Shown here: positions 32,242-41,023 of the stretch, piece after piece
Position numbering within the stretch: position 1 is the stretch's first letter
How the letters are laid out: every line of letters begins with the position of its first letter
DNA from: Aureispira sp050633105
GTDB taxonomy: Bacteria; Bacteroidota; Bacteroidia; Chitinophagales; Saprospiraceae
NCBI GenBank assembly: GCA_050633105.1
Contig: JBOEFW010000063.1
Location: 83,892-147,891, forward strand
Direction: 5' to 3'
DNA: 64,000 nt
The notes under the pieces: model-generated
Databases searched by the model: none
The model's input: the letters and a program-made list of their open reading frames with translations, nothing else
Told to the model about the DNA's origin: nothing
Translations under genes and position numbers: made by a program

Positions 32242-33882
32242 ATGAGTATTCCTGTAGCCATAGTTATTGGCGCTGTCATAGGCCTTTTAGTTGGCTTTTT
32301 TATTGGTCGTTCTTTATTGCAAAAGATCAATAAACAAAAACAACTAGAATTGGATAAAAAGGCAGATGACATCCTCATTGCTGCCCGCACCAATGCGGAT
32401 ACCAAAGTTTCCGAAGCAGAAAAAAAAGCGCGTCAGATAGTTTCCAAAGCCAAAAAAGATGCTGACCAGATCAAGAGTAATAAAATTTCCGATGCCAAAA
32501 AGCATTTTAATAATAAGAAGAAAGAATTTGAAAAAAATTGCCAAAGTCGTGAATCTAAGCTCAAAGTCAATGAAAACAAAGCATTAGAACGCGACAAAAA
32601 CACTCAAAATAGAGAACGTGAAATTCTCAAAAAAGAGAAATCCGTTGAAAAAATCCGTGAAAACCTTAACCAACAACTCGCTCTAGTAGAAGTTAAGATG
32701 GATAGCCTTGAGAATAAAGAAAATGAGTATTTAGCACACCTAGAAAAGATTGCTAAACTTAGTGCCCAAGAAGCAAAAGATGAATTAATTAAAACCGTCA
32801 AAGACAAAGCCGATACAGAAGCCATGGCGTATGTCAAAGACCGTTTTGAAGAAGCAAAAATCAACGCCAACAAAGAAGCTAAAAAGATTGTCATTCAATC
32901 CATTCAGCGTATGGCAGCAGAGCATACCATTGAGAATACGGTTTCGGTCTTCCGCTTAGATTCTGATGACCTAAAAGGCCAAATCATTGGTCGTGAAGGC
33001 CGTAATATCCGTGCATTAGAATCAGCAACTGGTGTAGAGATCATTGTAGATGATACGCCTGAAGCAGTTATTATTTCTAGCTTTGACCCTATTCGCCGAG
33101 AGATTTGCCGCTTGTCTTTGCAACGCTTAGTTGCTGACGGGCGCATTCACCCCGCCCGTATTGAGGAGGTTGTTGCCAAAACGAAGAAACAAATTGAAGA
33201 ACAGATCATGGAAATTGGTCAGCGTACCGTTATTGATCTGAATATTCACGGACTACAAACACCACTCATTCGTATGGTGGGTCGTATGCGTTTCCGTTCT
33301 TCTTATGGTCAAAATCTACTCAAGCACTCTATTGAAACCGCTAAATTATGTGCCATTATGTCTGCAGAATTGGGCTTGAGTTCTCGCGAAGTTAAACTCG
33401 CCAAACGCGCAGGTCTATTGCATGATATTGGCAAAGTAGGAGAAGAAGAAACCGAGTTGTCTCACGCTTTATTAGGAATGAAAATGTGTGAACGCCACGG
33501 TGAAAAAGCAGCGGTTTCTAATGCTGTTGGAGCCCACCACGATGAGGTAGAAATGAAATACATCATTGCTCCTATCGTTCAAGTATGTGATGCCATTTCT
33601 GGTGCCCGCCCTGGTGCTCGCCGCGAGATTCTAGAAAGTTACATTGAGCGGATCAAAGAGCTAGAGCAAGTTGCCTTGGCGCATGATGGGGTACAAAAAG
33701 TATATGCGATGCAAGCTGGTCGTGAACTTCGCGTCATCGTAGAGTCTGAGAAAGTTTCGGACAAGAAAGCAGAAGATTTGTCTTTCAAAATTTCTCAACA
33801 GATTCAGAATGAAATGCAATATCCAGGACAAATCAAAGTGACCGTTATTCGCGAAAAACGCGCTGTAGCTTTCGCTCGATAA
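32242..33882 (+). CDS. rny: Ribonuclease Y
   Basis: 546 aa endoribonuclease initiating mRNA decay, anchored to the inner membrane. N-terminal membrane helix (VAIVIGAVIGLLVGFFIGRS), then a long Lys/Glu coiled coil (about 30-200), a KH domain (FRLDSDDLKGQIIGREGRNI, RALESATGVEIIVDDTPEA), and the HD domain with GLLHDIGKVGEEE and GAHHDEVE, the metal ligands. It ends VIREKRAVAFAR as usual. A strong terminator follows at 33905-33942. It closes the pheT-zapA-rny block. Confidence 0.98.
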   Translation: MSIPVAIVIGAVIGLLVGFFIGRSLLQKINKQKQLELDKKADDILIAARTNADTKVSEAEKKARQIVSKAKKDADQIKSNKISDAKKHFNNKKKEFEKNCQSRESKLKVNENKALERDKNTQNREREILKKEKSVEKIRENLNQQLALVEVKMDSLENKENEYLAHLEKIAKLSAQEAKDELIKTVKDKADTEAMAYVKDRFEEAKINANKEAKKIVIQSIQRMAAEHTIENTVSVFRLDSDDLKGQIIGREGRNIRALESATGVEIIVDDTPEAVIISSFDPIRREICRLSLQRLVADGRIHPARIEEVVAKTKKQIEEQIMEIGQRTVIDLNIHGLQTPLIRMVGRMRFRSSYGQNLLKHSIETAKLCAIMSAELGLSSREVKLAKRAGLLHDIGKVGEEETELSHALLGMKMCERHGEKAAVSNAVGAHHDEVEMKYIIAPIVQVCDAISGARPGARREILESYIERIKELEQVALAHDGVQKVYAMQAGRELRVIVESEKVSDKKAEDLSFKISQQIQNEMQYPGQIKVTVIREKRAVAFAR

Positions 33883-33904
33883 ATTTGTTCTTGTAACCTT
33901 ATAT

Positions 33905-33942
33905 AAAAGCATCCTGACCTGAGCGTTAGGATGCTTTTTTTA
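33905..33942 (+). terminator. Intrinsic terminator of rny
   Basis: AAAAGCATCCT (33905-33915), 12-base loop, AGGATGCTTTT (33928-33938) and a T-run. It starts 23 bases after the rny stop. Confidence 0.92.
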
Positions 33943-33961
33943 TTCCTTTAATACTCCTACT

Positions 33962-34543
33962 ATGGTACGTTTTGCTTTCTTATTTTTAATCCTCTTAGGG
34001 GGCAGTTGCCAATCTGATCCAGAAGAGACTACCCTTGCTAATGTCTTGCCTGTAATAGATAGTGTAACGAGCCTCTCCCTACAAGCCTTACCGTTATTTG
34101 AGGAAGAAGCAGGTCATTTTTCTATTTACTTTCCAAGCCCTCCACAACGCTCGACGCATACCAGTGAGGTCGATATTGGCCCTCTAAAAATGACGCAATG
34201 GGTTGCTAAGGATGCCTCTGGGCAATTTTATGTCGTCAGTTATGCTGATTATCCTGCCGCCGTCTTGCGTCTAGGATCTGAAAAGCAATTGTTAAAGGGC
34301 GTGGAGGAACGCTTACTCTCGGCCTTACATGCCAAACGGACTTCGCGGCATCCCTTACTCCTTGATAGCTTGCACCAAGGTATTGCCTTTCAGGCAGAAG
34401 CAAAACGTCGCCATTGGCACTTAAATTATCAGTTGTATTTGAGGGACAAACGCCTGTATCAATTGGGGATTCACTCTGCTATTGGGCCGATTCATCCGCA
34501 GGATTCGGCGGACTTTTTTGGGAGTTTTGTGGTGTTAGAATAA
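33962..34543 (+). CDS. Predicted lipoprotein, unknown
   Basis: 193 aa with a short signal peptide and lipobox (FAFLFLILLGGSC, lipidated Cys at about residue 16), followed by an acidic residue-rich start (QSDPEETT). The mature domain is beta-rich (HFSIYFPSPPQRSTHTSEVD, LKMTQWVAKDASGQFYVVSY), similar in layout to small Bacteroidota lipoproteins that fold as an alpha/beta sandwich. The function is unknown. It lies between the rny terminator and a convergent bestrophin-like gene, 50 bases away, with no shared operon. Confidence 0.7.
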   Translation: MVRFAFLFLILLGGSCQSDPEETTLANVLPVIDSVTSLSLQALPLFEEEAGHFSIYFPSPPQRSTHTSEVDIGPLKMTQWVAKDASGQFYVVSYADYPAAVLRLGSEKQLLKGVEERLLSALHAKRTSRHPLLLDSLHQGIAFQAEAKRRHWHLNYQLYLRDKRLYQLGIHSAIGPIHPQDSADFFGSFVVLE

Positions 34544-34593
34544 TTATCAACAAACAATTATTTTTACAATACATTCAAATAATTTCCTATTTT

Positions 34594-35493
34594 TTACATC
34601 AAATAATACCCTTCATCTTCCCAAGCGGCAGGCAACTCTTCTTCCCCCAACAACTGGCGCAAATTAATCTCAATGGTACGAGCAATGGCACTGACTGCGG
34701 TATCACTTGGACGATTTTCAAAAGGATCTTGTAGGTTATAAGCTGTGCGTTCTAATAGAAAGAAGATTGTGACTAAACTCATAATCAATGGAAAGCTCCA
34801 AGCAATAGAAATTGCTTTGAAAGCAAAAATCAAACAAATCGCGAAAGCATAGATAATCAGATGTAGCATCATGCGATAGGTGGTTGGAAAGACAGTTCCC
34901 TTAATGCGTTCCGCTTTGCCCATTGATGCCACTAAACGAACCAAGGTATCATCCAATTGCAATTGCCCAAACACATCTAACTGTTCTCTTGTGCGCAGGT
35001 CTTTTATGACTTGGCTATTGAGCTGTATCAATCCCAAAGGAATGTTCTGATGCTTCTCTAAATGTGCCAACTCTGCCGCACTTAACAACTGCATGGATTG
35101 CACACGCGCTAAGGGCTTCAATTTTCGCAAACTCTCTCCTAAACACCAACACCACGCAATTTGACGATAGACCATTTGTTGGATGGTAGTGGCTTCTTCC
35201 TTAGGCAATAGCGCTTGTAACTGCAAGGTAAAACTCCTAGAATCATTTACAATGGCGCCCCACACTTTGCGGGCTTCCCACCAACGATCGTAGGATTGTC
35301 CAATTTTGAAGGAGAGCAAAATTGAAATCGCAGTTCCTAGAAAAGCAGGAATACTAAAAGCCAAACTAGGCAGCGCTGTAGACCATTTCCATTGCACGCT
35401 ATAGACAATTCCACACAAGGCAGCGACAATGAGAAGATCACTCCAGACGCATTTAAAAAGATCAAGCAACGGTTTTTTATAACTGAGTATCAT
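34594..35493 (-). CDS. Bestrophin-like anion channel (UPF0187 family)
   Basis: 299 aa integral membrane protein. It contains the family hallmark ISILLSFKIGQSYDRWWEAR then KVWGAIVNDSRS (about residues 55-88), matching the conserved S-FRTNxSYxRWWEAR motif of bestrophins. Hydrophobic segments lie at about 20-35, 40-65, 210-230 and 235-255 (LIIYAFAICLIFAFKAISIA, FPLIMSLVTIFFLLERTA). The C-terminal DPFENRPSDTAV motif is also conserved in the family. Bacterial homologs form pentameric ion channels in the inner membrane. It is monocistronic and convergent with the lipoprotein gene. Confidence 0.9.
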   Translation of the reverse strand: MILSYKKPLLDLFKCVWSDLLIVAALCGIVYSVQWKWSTALPSLAFSIPAFLGTAISILLSFKIGQSYDRWWEARKVWGAIVNDSRSFTLQLQALLPKEEATTIQQMVYRQIAWCWCLGESLRKLKPLARVQSMQLLSAAELAHLEKHQNIPLGLIQLNSQVIKDLRTREQLDVFGQLQLDDTLVRLVASMGKAERIKGTVFPTTYRMMLHLIIYAFAICLIFAFKAISIAWSFPLIMSLVTIFFLLERTAYNLQDPFENRPSDTAVSAIARTIEINLRQLLGEEELPAAWEDEGYYLM

Positions 35494-35588
35494 AACTTAA
35501 AGTGGAATTAGTTCTACTGTTTTTTAATAACTACGCAAAGATGTTGGAAGGCCTCCTTTTAGAGAAAAGCAATACAACCATTCTGTCT

Positions 35589-36365
35589 CTATTTTTTCTT
35601 TTTTCGACCTTTCTTGTTGCTCTTCTTTTCCTCTACTTTTTGGCGACGCTTGATTCCTAAATGATCTCTAATCGCTGTTTCATTGTGATAATAGGTCAAA
35701 TATCCCCAAAACCAAAAGCGGCGCCTAGCTTTGGGTTCATGGATTAAATCCACATTGAGTTTTTCATCCACCATCAAAACTCCAATATCTCGTGCCTTGC
35801 AAATCTTGAACAGATTCTGTCGCAAGTCTTTCTTAATCATATCAAAAGAATCATTGGAGAGGGATAACCATTGTTCATTCGCAGGATACTGAAAGACTTG
35901 GTGAATCACCTGCATCTCTTGGTATTTATAGCTCTTTCTAAACAATAAAAGGTGCAACAAAGTAGCTCCTACCCAAACCCCTAAAGGCAATAAAAAACGC
36001 ATCAACCATCCCTCTCCTCGCCAAATTAGAAACAAAACGCCTGTTGCTAACGTAAACAAGAGCCCTTTCCAGATACTATCTCTAATCCAGGCTTTATTAA
36101 CACGATAAGGGCGTAAAGCAGGAAGTGTTTTGTGTGACTTGGCTTCCATAGAAACGACATAAGCCCGCCGTTTATTGAGCTTATAAGCCAATAAACCGTC
36201 AGCGCGCTTCATCCCATATTTCTTCTTGGTGCGCTCTTCTAGATTCGAGTAAAAGTGCCGTTTGCCGTGTCTTATTTTATAATATTGCTCTAGATAAGCT
36301 TGTGCTTTTTGCTGTACTACTAATTCTGTTAAGCGCTTAGCACGCGCTGTTTTTTTCTTTGCCAT
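35589..36365 (-). CDS. Basic membrane protein with possible PD-(D/E)XK nuclease-like core
   Basis: 258 aa, very basic at both ends (AKKKTARAK at the start, a Lys tail at the end). Residues about 50-77 read RADGLLAYKLNKRRAYVVSM then EAKS: Asp56, a beta hairpin, then E74-x-K76, the spacing of a PD-(D/E)XK active site. Two membrane helices follow (SIWKGLLFTLATGVLFLIW, then FLLPLGVWVGATLLHLLLF, about 100-140). A soluble C-terminal half contains KARDIGVLMVDEKLNVDLIH, which itself looks like a nuclease-fold strand. No family is recognised with confidence. It is 21 bases behind mpl in the same direction, so probably in its operon. Confidence 0.6.
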   Translation of the reverse strand: MAKKKTARAKRLTELVVQQKAQAYLEQYYKIRHGKRHFYSNLEERTKKKYGMKRADGLLAYKLNKRRAYVVSMEAKSHKTLPALRPYRVNKAWIRDSIWKGLLFTLATGVLFLIWRGEGWLMRFLLPLGVWVGATLLHLLLFRKSYKYQEMQVIHQVFQYPANEQWLSLSNDSFDMIKKDLRQNLFKICKARDIGVLMVDEKLNVDLIHEPKARRRFWFWGYLTYYHNETAIRDHLGIKRRQKVEEKKSNKKGRKKKK

Positions 36366-36386
36366 ATCTCTATTTAATTCCTGCTC

Positions 36387-37757
36387 TTAAACCAAATCAG
36401 CTAACACTTCTAGAGATTCTCCTCCCCAATTACCTGAACTCATCATCAGTACATTAGCTCCTGAGGTACTTATTCGTTTTTCCAAATGTTTCCACAAAGG
36501 TTGTGCGTCCGTATGGATTTCTATATTGGGATGAAAAAACGCGTCTTTGACCCAATCAGGTGTTAATTCTGGGAGTCGTTTTGCTTTTAGAGTAGCAGGG
36601 TTGTAATACACATAGGCTTCATCTGCCGCGCCCATTGTTCCTTCGTAATGCTCTAAAAAATCACGATTAAGCGAACTAAAAGTATGCAGTTCTAATACCG
36701 CTATTAGCGGACGCTTTTTATACTGTTTCTTGACCGCCTTAATGCTTGCACGCACCTTAGAAGGAGCATGTGCAAAGTCTTTATAAATAACTTGTGTGGG
36801 GCTTTCCTTGACCACCTCTAATCGTTTAGCCGCTCCTTTAAAGCTCTGTATTGCTTTCAAAATAGTGCCATCACTCAATCCCAACTCTCTAGCTACTAGG
36901 CGCGCCGCTTGGAAGTTTTGTAGGTTGTGCTCTCCAAAAATCTGCAAGGGTACTTCTAAGACTTGCTTAGGCTGTTCATAATTATAAGGAATAGTTAAGT
37001 AGGTTTGATTGTCTTTGATAATATGAGCAGGAGTATCATAGGCGGTTACTTGGTGGGGGGCAGTAGGCGCTAGTTCTTGTAGTTTTTTATCTTCTTTATA
37101 ATAAAACAAGCTGCTATTAGGCTCTAATCGCTTGATAAAACGCTTAAATTGTTTGTTGTATCGTTTAGCTGTCGGAAAGACATTAATATGATCCCAAGCA
37201 ATCCCTGTCAAGACCGCAATGTGTGGCCGATAGTGCAAGAATTTGGGCAAGGCATCCAAAGGCGAAGACAGATACTCATCTCCTTCAATCACAATAAGTG
37301 GGGCATCCGATAATTTGACCATTAAATCAAACCCTTCCAACTGGGCCCCAACGGCATAATCAAAATCAATTCCTTGCTCTTGTAGCAAATGCATAATCAT
37401 CGCAGTTGTTGTAGTTTTGCCGTGGCTTCCCCCAACAACAACACGTATTTTTTGCTGACTTTGCAAGTAAATATACTCAGGATAGGAGTATAAAGTCAAG
37501 CCTAATTCTTGAGCTTTTAGCAATTCAGGATTGTTAGCACGGGCATGCATCCCTACAATAACAGCATCTAATTCAGGAGTAACATTAGCAATGTTCCAGC
37601 CCATTTCGGGGGGCAATAAACCAGCGTTGGCTAACCTAGAACGAGAGGGTTCATAAATCTCATCATCGGACCCAGTAATGGTATAGCCTTTTTGTTGAAG
37701 CGCCAAGGCCAAATTGTGCATTAAAGCACCACCAATAGCTATAAAATGTAGTTTCAT
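36387..37757 (-). CDS. mpl: UDP-N-acetylmuramate:tripeptide ligase (Mpl)-like Mur ligase
   Basis: 456 aa, a Mur-ligase of the MurC/Mpl branch. Mpl recycles cell-wall tripeptide by joining it to UDP-MurNAc. The N-terminal Rossmann domain is visible (LHFIAIGGALMHNLALALQQ, GSDDEIYEPSRSRL), then the ATP P-loop GSHGKTTTTAMIMHLL, then IEGDEYLSSPLDALPKFLHY and LTGIAWDHINVFPT, and a C-terminal domain with YKDFAHAPSKVRASIKAVKK (DxAHxPS). Mpl rather than MurC is suggested by the GGALMHNLA start (MurC has GGxGMSxxA). A membrane-protein gene follows after 21 bases. Confidence 0.9.
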   Translation of the reverse strand: MKLHFIAIGGALMHNLALALQQKGYTITGSDDEIYEPSRSRLANAGLLPPEMGWNIANVTPELDAVIVGMHARANNPELLKAQELGLTLYSYPEYIYLQSQQKIRVVVGGSHGKTTTTAMIMHLLQEQGIDFDYAVGAQLEGFDLMVKLSDAPLIVIEGDEYLSSPLDALPKFLHYRPHIAVLTGIAWDHINVFPTAKRYNKQFKRFIKRLEPNSSLFYYKEDKKLQELAPTAPHQVTAYDTPAHIIKDNQTYLTIPYNYEQPKQVLEVPLQIFGEHNLQNFQAARLVARELGLSDGTILKAIQSFKGAAKRLEVVKESPTQVIYKDFAHAPSKVRASIKAVKKQYKKRPLIAVLELHTFSSLNRDFLEHYEGTMGAADEAYVYYNPATLKAKRLPELTPDWVKDAFFHPNIEIHTDAQPLWKHLEKRISTSGANVLMMSSGNWGGESLEVLADLV

Positions 37758-38208
37758 TTCCTGTTTTAATTAAACACTTTAGCAAAAATTGCACGATAGT
37801 TACTCCAGACAGACTTTCAAATCAATCAAAAACAATGGTTCAAAATGTACAAAATTCTAACAATAATGTGTACTTTCGTGTTTGAACAGTTCAATTATCA
37901 AATATTTATTTCAGAGCACCCTGCTTGTAGCTAGAAAGATAAAAATACTATCGTGTTTTTTCGAGAAAAGATAAAGAAACTATTTAAATACTAAAAGCAT
38001 TATAGCAGTAAGTACACCCCTCCTTCTAAAAGTGAAGGAAGTGTATGTTTGATAGTGGTCTGTTTTCTTAAGACTCCTTCCTAATTGGTAGAGGAGTAGA
38101 TTCTCAAATCTGATGAAATCTTATGCTTTATATATCCCCACTATAAAGCGCTATACAAAAGGTATTCTATTCAGTCAAAAGTCAGAAAACAACCAATAAA
38201 ATATTTGC
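37758..38208. other. Long intergenic gap upstream of mpl
   Basis: A/T-rich, 450 bases. It holds an imperfect hairpin (TACAC...TCCTTC at 38013-38026 with GAAGGA...GTGTA at 38034-38045) without a T-run, and no clear promoter element for mpl. Nothing else supported. Confidence 0.4.
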
Positions 38209-38643
38209 ATGAAATCATGCCATACTCAAATTATTATTAATGCGCCTATTGCTTTGGTTTGGAATATTTTGACAGATATTGAACACTATCCAACATGAAA
38301 TCCATCCATTGCCAAAGTTTGGGGAACGCTGCGTGAACAAGGACTTATTTACATTCATCACGCCCACCTTAATCTAATTATTCCGGTGCGTATTGAGCGC
38401 TTTCATCCCCGTTCACAATTAGCCTGGCGTGGTTTATCTGCATTTTCTGCGTTGGTACAAGGAGAACATTATTATAGGTTATCCGACTTGGGAAATCAGC
38501 AAACAGAATTGCAGCATGGAGAATACTTTTCAGGATGGCTTAGTCAATTACTGCCTAGTTCCTTTTTCTCCAAATTAAGCAGTAATTATGCTTATCACAA
38601 CCAAAAATTAAAAATTATTGCAGAAGAACAATACCAATCATAG
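38209..38643 (+). pseudogene. SRPBCC-family gene interrupted by a single TGA
   Basis: From ATG 38209 the frame reads MKSCHTQIIINAPIALVWNI, then LTDIEHYPT, then TGA at 38296-38298 (codon 30), then continues open as NPSIAKVWGTLREQGLIYIH to a stop at 38641 (144 codons in all). The SRPBCC (polyketide-cyclase/START-like) consensus here is VWxxLTDIExYPxWNP, so the TGA stands exactly where Trp (TGG) is expected, a one-base change. No other disruption is visible, so the event is recent or a sequencing error. Family members bind hydrophobic ligands. No close partner gene. UGA readthrough is not expected in this clade. Confidence 0.8.
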
Positions 38644-38706
38644 CGATTTTATCGCATAAAAATCTAACTTATGTCTTTGTAACAAGCTCGTCCTATCTAC
38701 TTGTTA

Positions 38707-38735
38707 TTTGATAATTATCTTATTATCTAGCTTTG
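38707..38735 (+). promoter_or_regulatory. Promoter-like element in the gap before the GH3 gene
   Basis: TTTG at 38707-38710, 17 bases, TAGCTTTG at 38728-38735. Both boxes match the Bacteroidota promoter. It would give a leader of about 325 bases to the GH3 gene; a nearer one-mismatch -7 (TATCTTTA, 38941-38948) may be used instead. The rest of 38644-39066 shows nothing else. Confidence 0.45.
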
Positions 38736-39066
38736 TACATTGTCCACTAAATTTTCAACCATTCTTATTTTTACCCCTTTTATAGTTGCATATTCTTTGT
38801 TATAGTCTGCTATGAGTAGAGTAGGCAGAAGCCTTTGATTGGCTAGATCAAGCCCACATTTATTTGCTCTTCTTCCTAAATACAATAAAAATAAATTGGT
38901 ATCAATAATCGTTTACTTTATCTACACAAGACATATCAGCTATCTTTACGCCTTTATGGATATCAACAACCATCATTTGAGGCATGAAATTCTTAAAAAA
39001 ACATCTTGACACCCATCAATTGTTTAATTTATTATATCTCGTTCACTCTTTTGATCTTCTACAGCT

Positions 39067-40596
39067 ATGAAGTGGCTTAATGCGGTACTCAAAACGGCGT
39101 TTAATCGACATATGAAAAAGGTTCAACACGCTATTGAACACCCACAAGAAACGCAAGCTAATGTTTGGAAACAATTGCTTCGTCAAGGAGCGCGCACCCA
39201 ATGGGGAAAAGCGCATGGCTTAGCTATAGGTCAATCCTTAGAACAAGTCAAGGAACGGGTTCCCGTACAGTCGTATGAATCTCTTTATCCATCCATCCAA
39301 CGCATGCTTCATGGAGAAAGCAATGTCTTGTGTCCAGGCAAAGTGCGACAATTCTCTCGCTCCTCTGGTACAACCAGCCAACGCAGTAAATACTTGCCTG
39401 TTCCCATTCAAAATCTCAAAGGTTGCCATCTCAGGGGCTTACATGACACGGTAGCTGTTTGGATTCATAATAACCCACATTCTTGCCTATTCCATAACAG
39501 GCGTTCTATTGTTATGGGCGGAAGTATTGAGTTATTTGATGCACAAGCCAAAACGCAAGTTGGTGATGTCTCTGCTTTAATGGTGGACAATTCTCCTTTC
39601 TATGGGGCACCATTTATTACCCCTGATGTCTCTACTGCTCTACTAGCCAATTGGGAGGAGAAAATTGAGCGCATTGCTAACATTGCAGTTCATCAAAACA
39701 TTGGCAGTTTGAGTGGGGTTCCTACTTGGACATTGGTTCTATTGAGACGCTTATTAGAATTATCAGGCAAAGACAACTTATCAGAAGTCTTTCCTAATTT
39801 AGAAGTATACAACCATGGAGGGGTAGATTTCGCCCCTTATCGCTCCCAGTTTGAAGCCTTGTTCCCTAATCACCCTATTGGGTACAGAAACAATTACAAT
39901 GCCTCTGAGGGCTTCTTTGCGACCCAATTCTTAAAAGAAGACAGTGGCATGCATTTGTTGGTTGACAATGGTGTTTTTTATGAATTTATTCCTAGGGAAG
40001 ACTGGCAGGCAGAACATCCACGAACGCTCTCCTTGGAAGAGGTAGAAGTTGGAGTTGATTATGCTTTGGTTGTGAGTACCAATGCAGGCCTTTGGCGGTA
40101 TAAAATTGGAGACACGCTACAATTTACAGCCCGATCTCCTTACCAAATTAAGATTACTGGCCGCACCCAACAATACATCAACGTCTTTGGAGAAGAAGTC
40201 ATGGTTTGGAATGCCGAACAAGCGTTGCATAAAACCTGTCAGGTCCTAGATGCACGTATTAGTGACTTTACAGTTGCTCCTATTTTTATGCAACACCAAA
40301 CGGCTAAGGGAGGCCATGAGTGGGCCATAGAATTTGAACAATTTCCCAAAGATATTACGCGCTTTCAAACGCTCTTAGATCAGCACCTGCAAATGGTGAA
40401 TTCTGACTACCATGCCAAGCGTCAACATAATCTTGCTTTGCAAGAATTACATCTTAATGTTGTCCCTAAAGGCACCTTTCATCGTTGGCTTCGCCAACAC
40501 AATAAGTACGGCGGACAGCATAAAGTACCTCGTTTGTCTAACAAACGCCAAGTTTTGGAAGAAATTTTGGCTTTATCTAATGGTATTCTTTACTAA
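39067..40596 (+). CDS. GH3 auxin-responsive-promoter family acyl-adenylase
   Basis: 509 aa. Matches the GH3 family, ATP-dependent acid-amido synthetases of the ANL superfamily. RSSGTTSQRSKYLPV is the Ser/Gly/Thr-rich ATP loop (about residues 98-112), GYRNNYNASEGFFATQF is the YxASEG motif, LWRYKIGDTLQFT the YRxGD motif, and KITGRTQQYINVFGEEV the hinge. All key motifs are present. Bacterial members are of uncertain substrate; coupling an amino acid to a carboxylic acid is the family precedent. It is cytoplasmic, and a small membrane-protein gene follows 43 bases later with its own promoter. Confidence 0.92.
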   Translation: MKWLNAVLKTAFNRHMKKVQHAIEHPQETQANVWKQLLRQGARTQWGKAHGLAIGQSLEQVKERVPVQSYESLYPSIQRMLHGESNVLCPGKVRQFSRSSGTTSQRSKYLPVPIQNLKGCHLRGLHDTVAVWIHNNPHSCLFHNRRSIVMGGSIELFDAQAKTQVGDVSALMVDNSPFYGAPFITPDVSTALLANWEEKIERIANIAVHQNIGSLSGVPTWTLVLLRRLLELSGKDNLSEVFPNLEVYNHGGVDFAPYRSQFEALFPNHPIGYRNNYNASEGFFATQFLKEDSGMHLLVDNGVFYEFIPREDWQAEHPRTLSLEEVEVGVDYALVVSTNAGLWRYKIGDTLQFTARSPYQIKITGRTQQYINVFGEEVMVWNAEQALHKTCQVLDARISDFTVAPIFMQHQTAKGGHEWAIEFEQFPKDITRFQTLLDQHLQMVNSDYHAKRQHNLALQELHLNVVPKGTFHRWLRQHNKYGGQHKVPRLSNKRQVLEEILALSNGILY

Positions 40597-40612
40597 TTCC
40601 CAAAAAGAAACC

Positions 40613-40620
40613 TAAATTTG
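40613..40620 (+). promoter_or_regulatory. -7 element of the small membrane-protein gene
   Basis: TAAATTTG matches TAnnTTTG and is followed by C; the ATG at 40640 is 20 bases further on, giving a very short leader. No clear -33 box. Confidence 0.4.
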
Positions 40621-40639
40621 CCAATTATAATTAAACGTT

Positions 40640-41023
40640 ATGTTGTTAAACTATCTTATTATTCTTAGTGTTGGCCTTGTAGCTGCTAGCATGATTATTG
40701 TTCTTGGAGCGATCACTTCTAGGTTGTACAATATCAAGTTCTTCTATTGGAGTATTTGTTCTTTTGCGGTGTACCTTGGAGTTAGTTATTGGGCGACACT
40801 TACCCTTAACCCAATGGCCGGTATTACCATTGTTGGGCTTATTGGTTTATTCGAGGCAACTGTTGGAATAAAACTAGTCCTACACTTCCGTGCAAACATC
40901 GATCATGTAACCGATAAAGAGGAAAATGTGTTGGTACAGAACTACCCTCCGACCCCCACATTAACCTTGACAATTGTCTTTATCTATTTGTTTATTGGAT
41001 GGTTAGGCACCTTACTTGTCTAA
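40640..41023 (+). CDS. Small four-helix membrane protein, unknown
   Basis: 127 aa with four hydrophobic segments: about 4-25 (NYLIILSVGLVAASMIIVLG), 33-53, 60-82 (AGITIVGLIGLFEATVGIKL) and 106-126 (LTLTIVFIYLFIGWLGTLLV), joined by a short polar loop around residues 86-104. No family recognised. Its last 12 bases overlap the 3' end of the leftward hydrolase gene (41012-41782), so the two stop codons lie inside each other's genes. Confidence 0.7.
   Translation: MLLNYLIILSVGLVAASMIIVLGAITSRLYNIKFFYWSICSFAVYLGVSYWATLTLNPMAGITIVGLIGLFEATVGIKLVLHFRANIDHVTDKEENVLVQNYPPTPTLTLTIVFIYLFIGWLGTLLV

Noticed and set aside
38013..38045. Imperfect hairpin in the mpl upstream gap as a terminator
   Set aside because: No T-run on either strand and no gene ends nearby.
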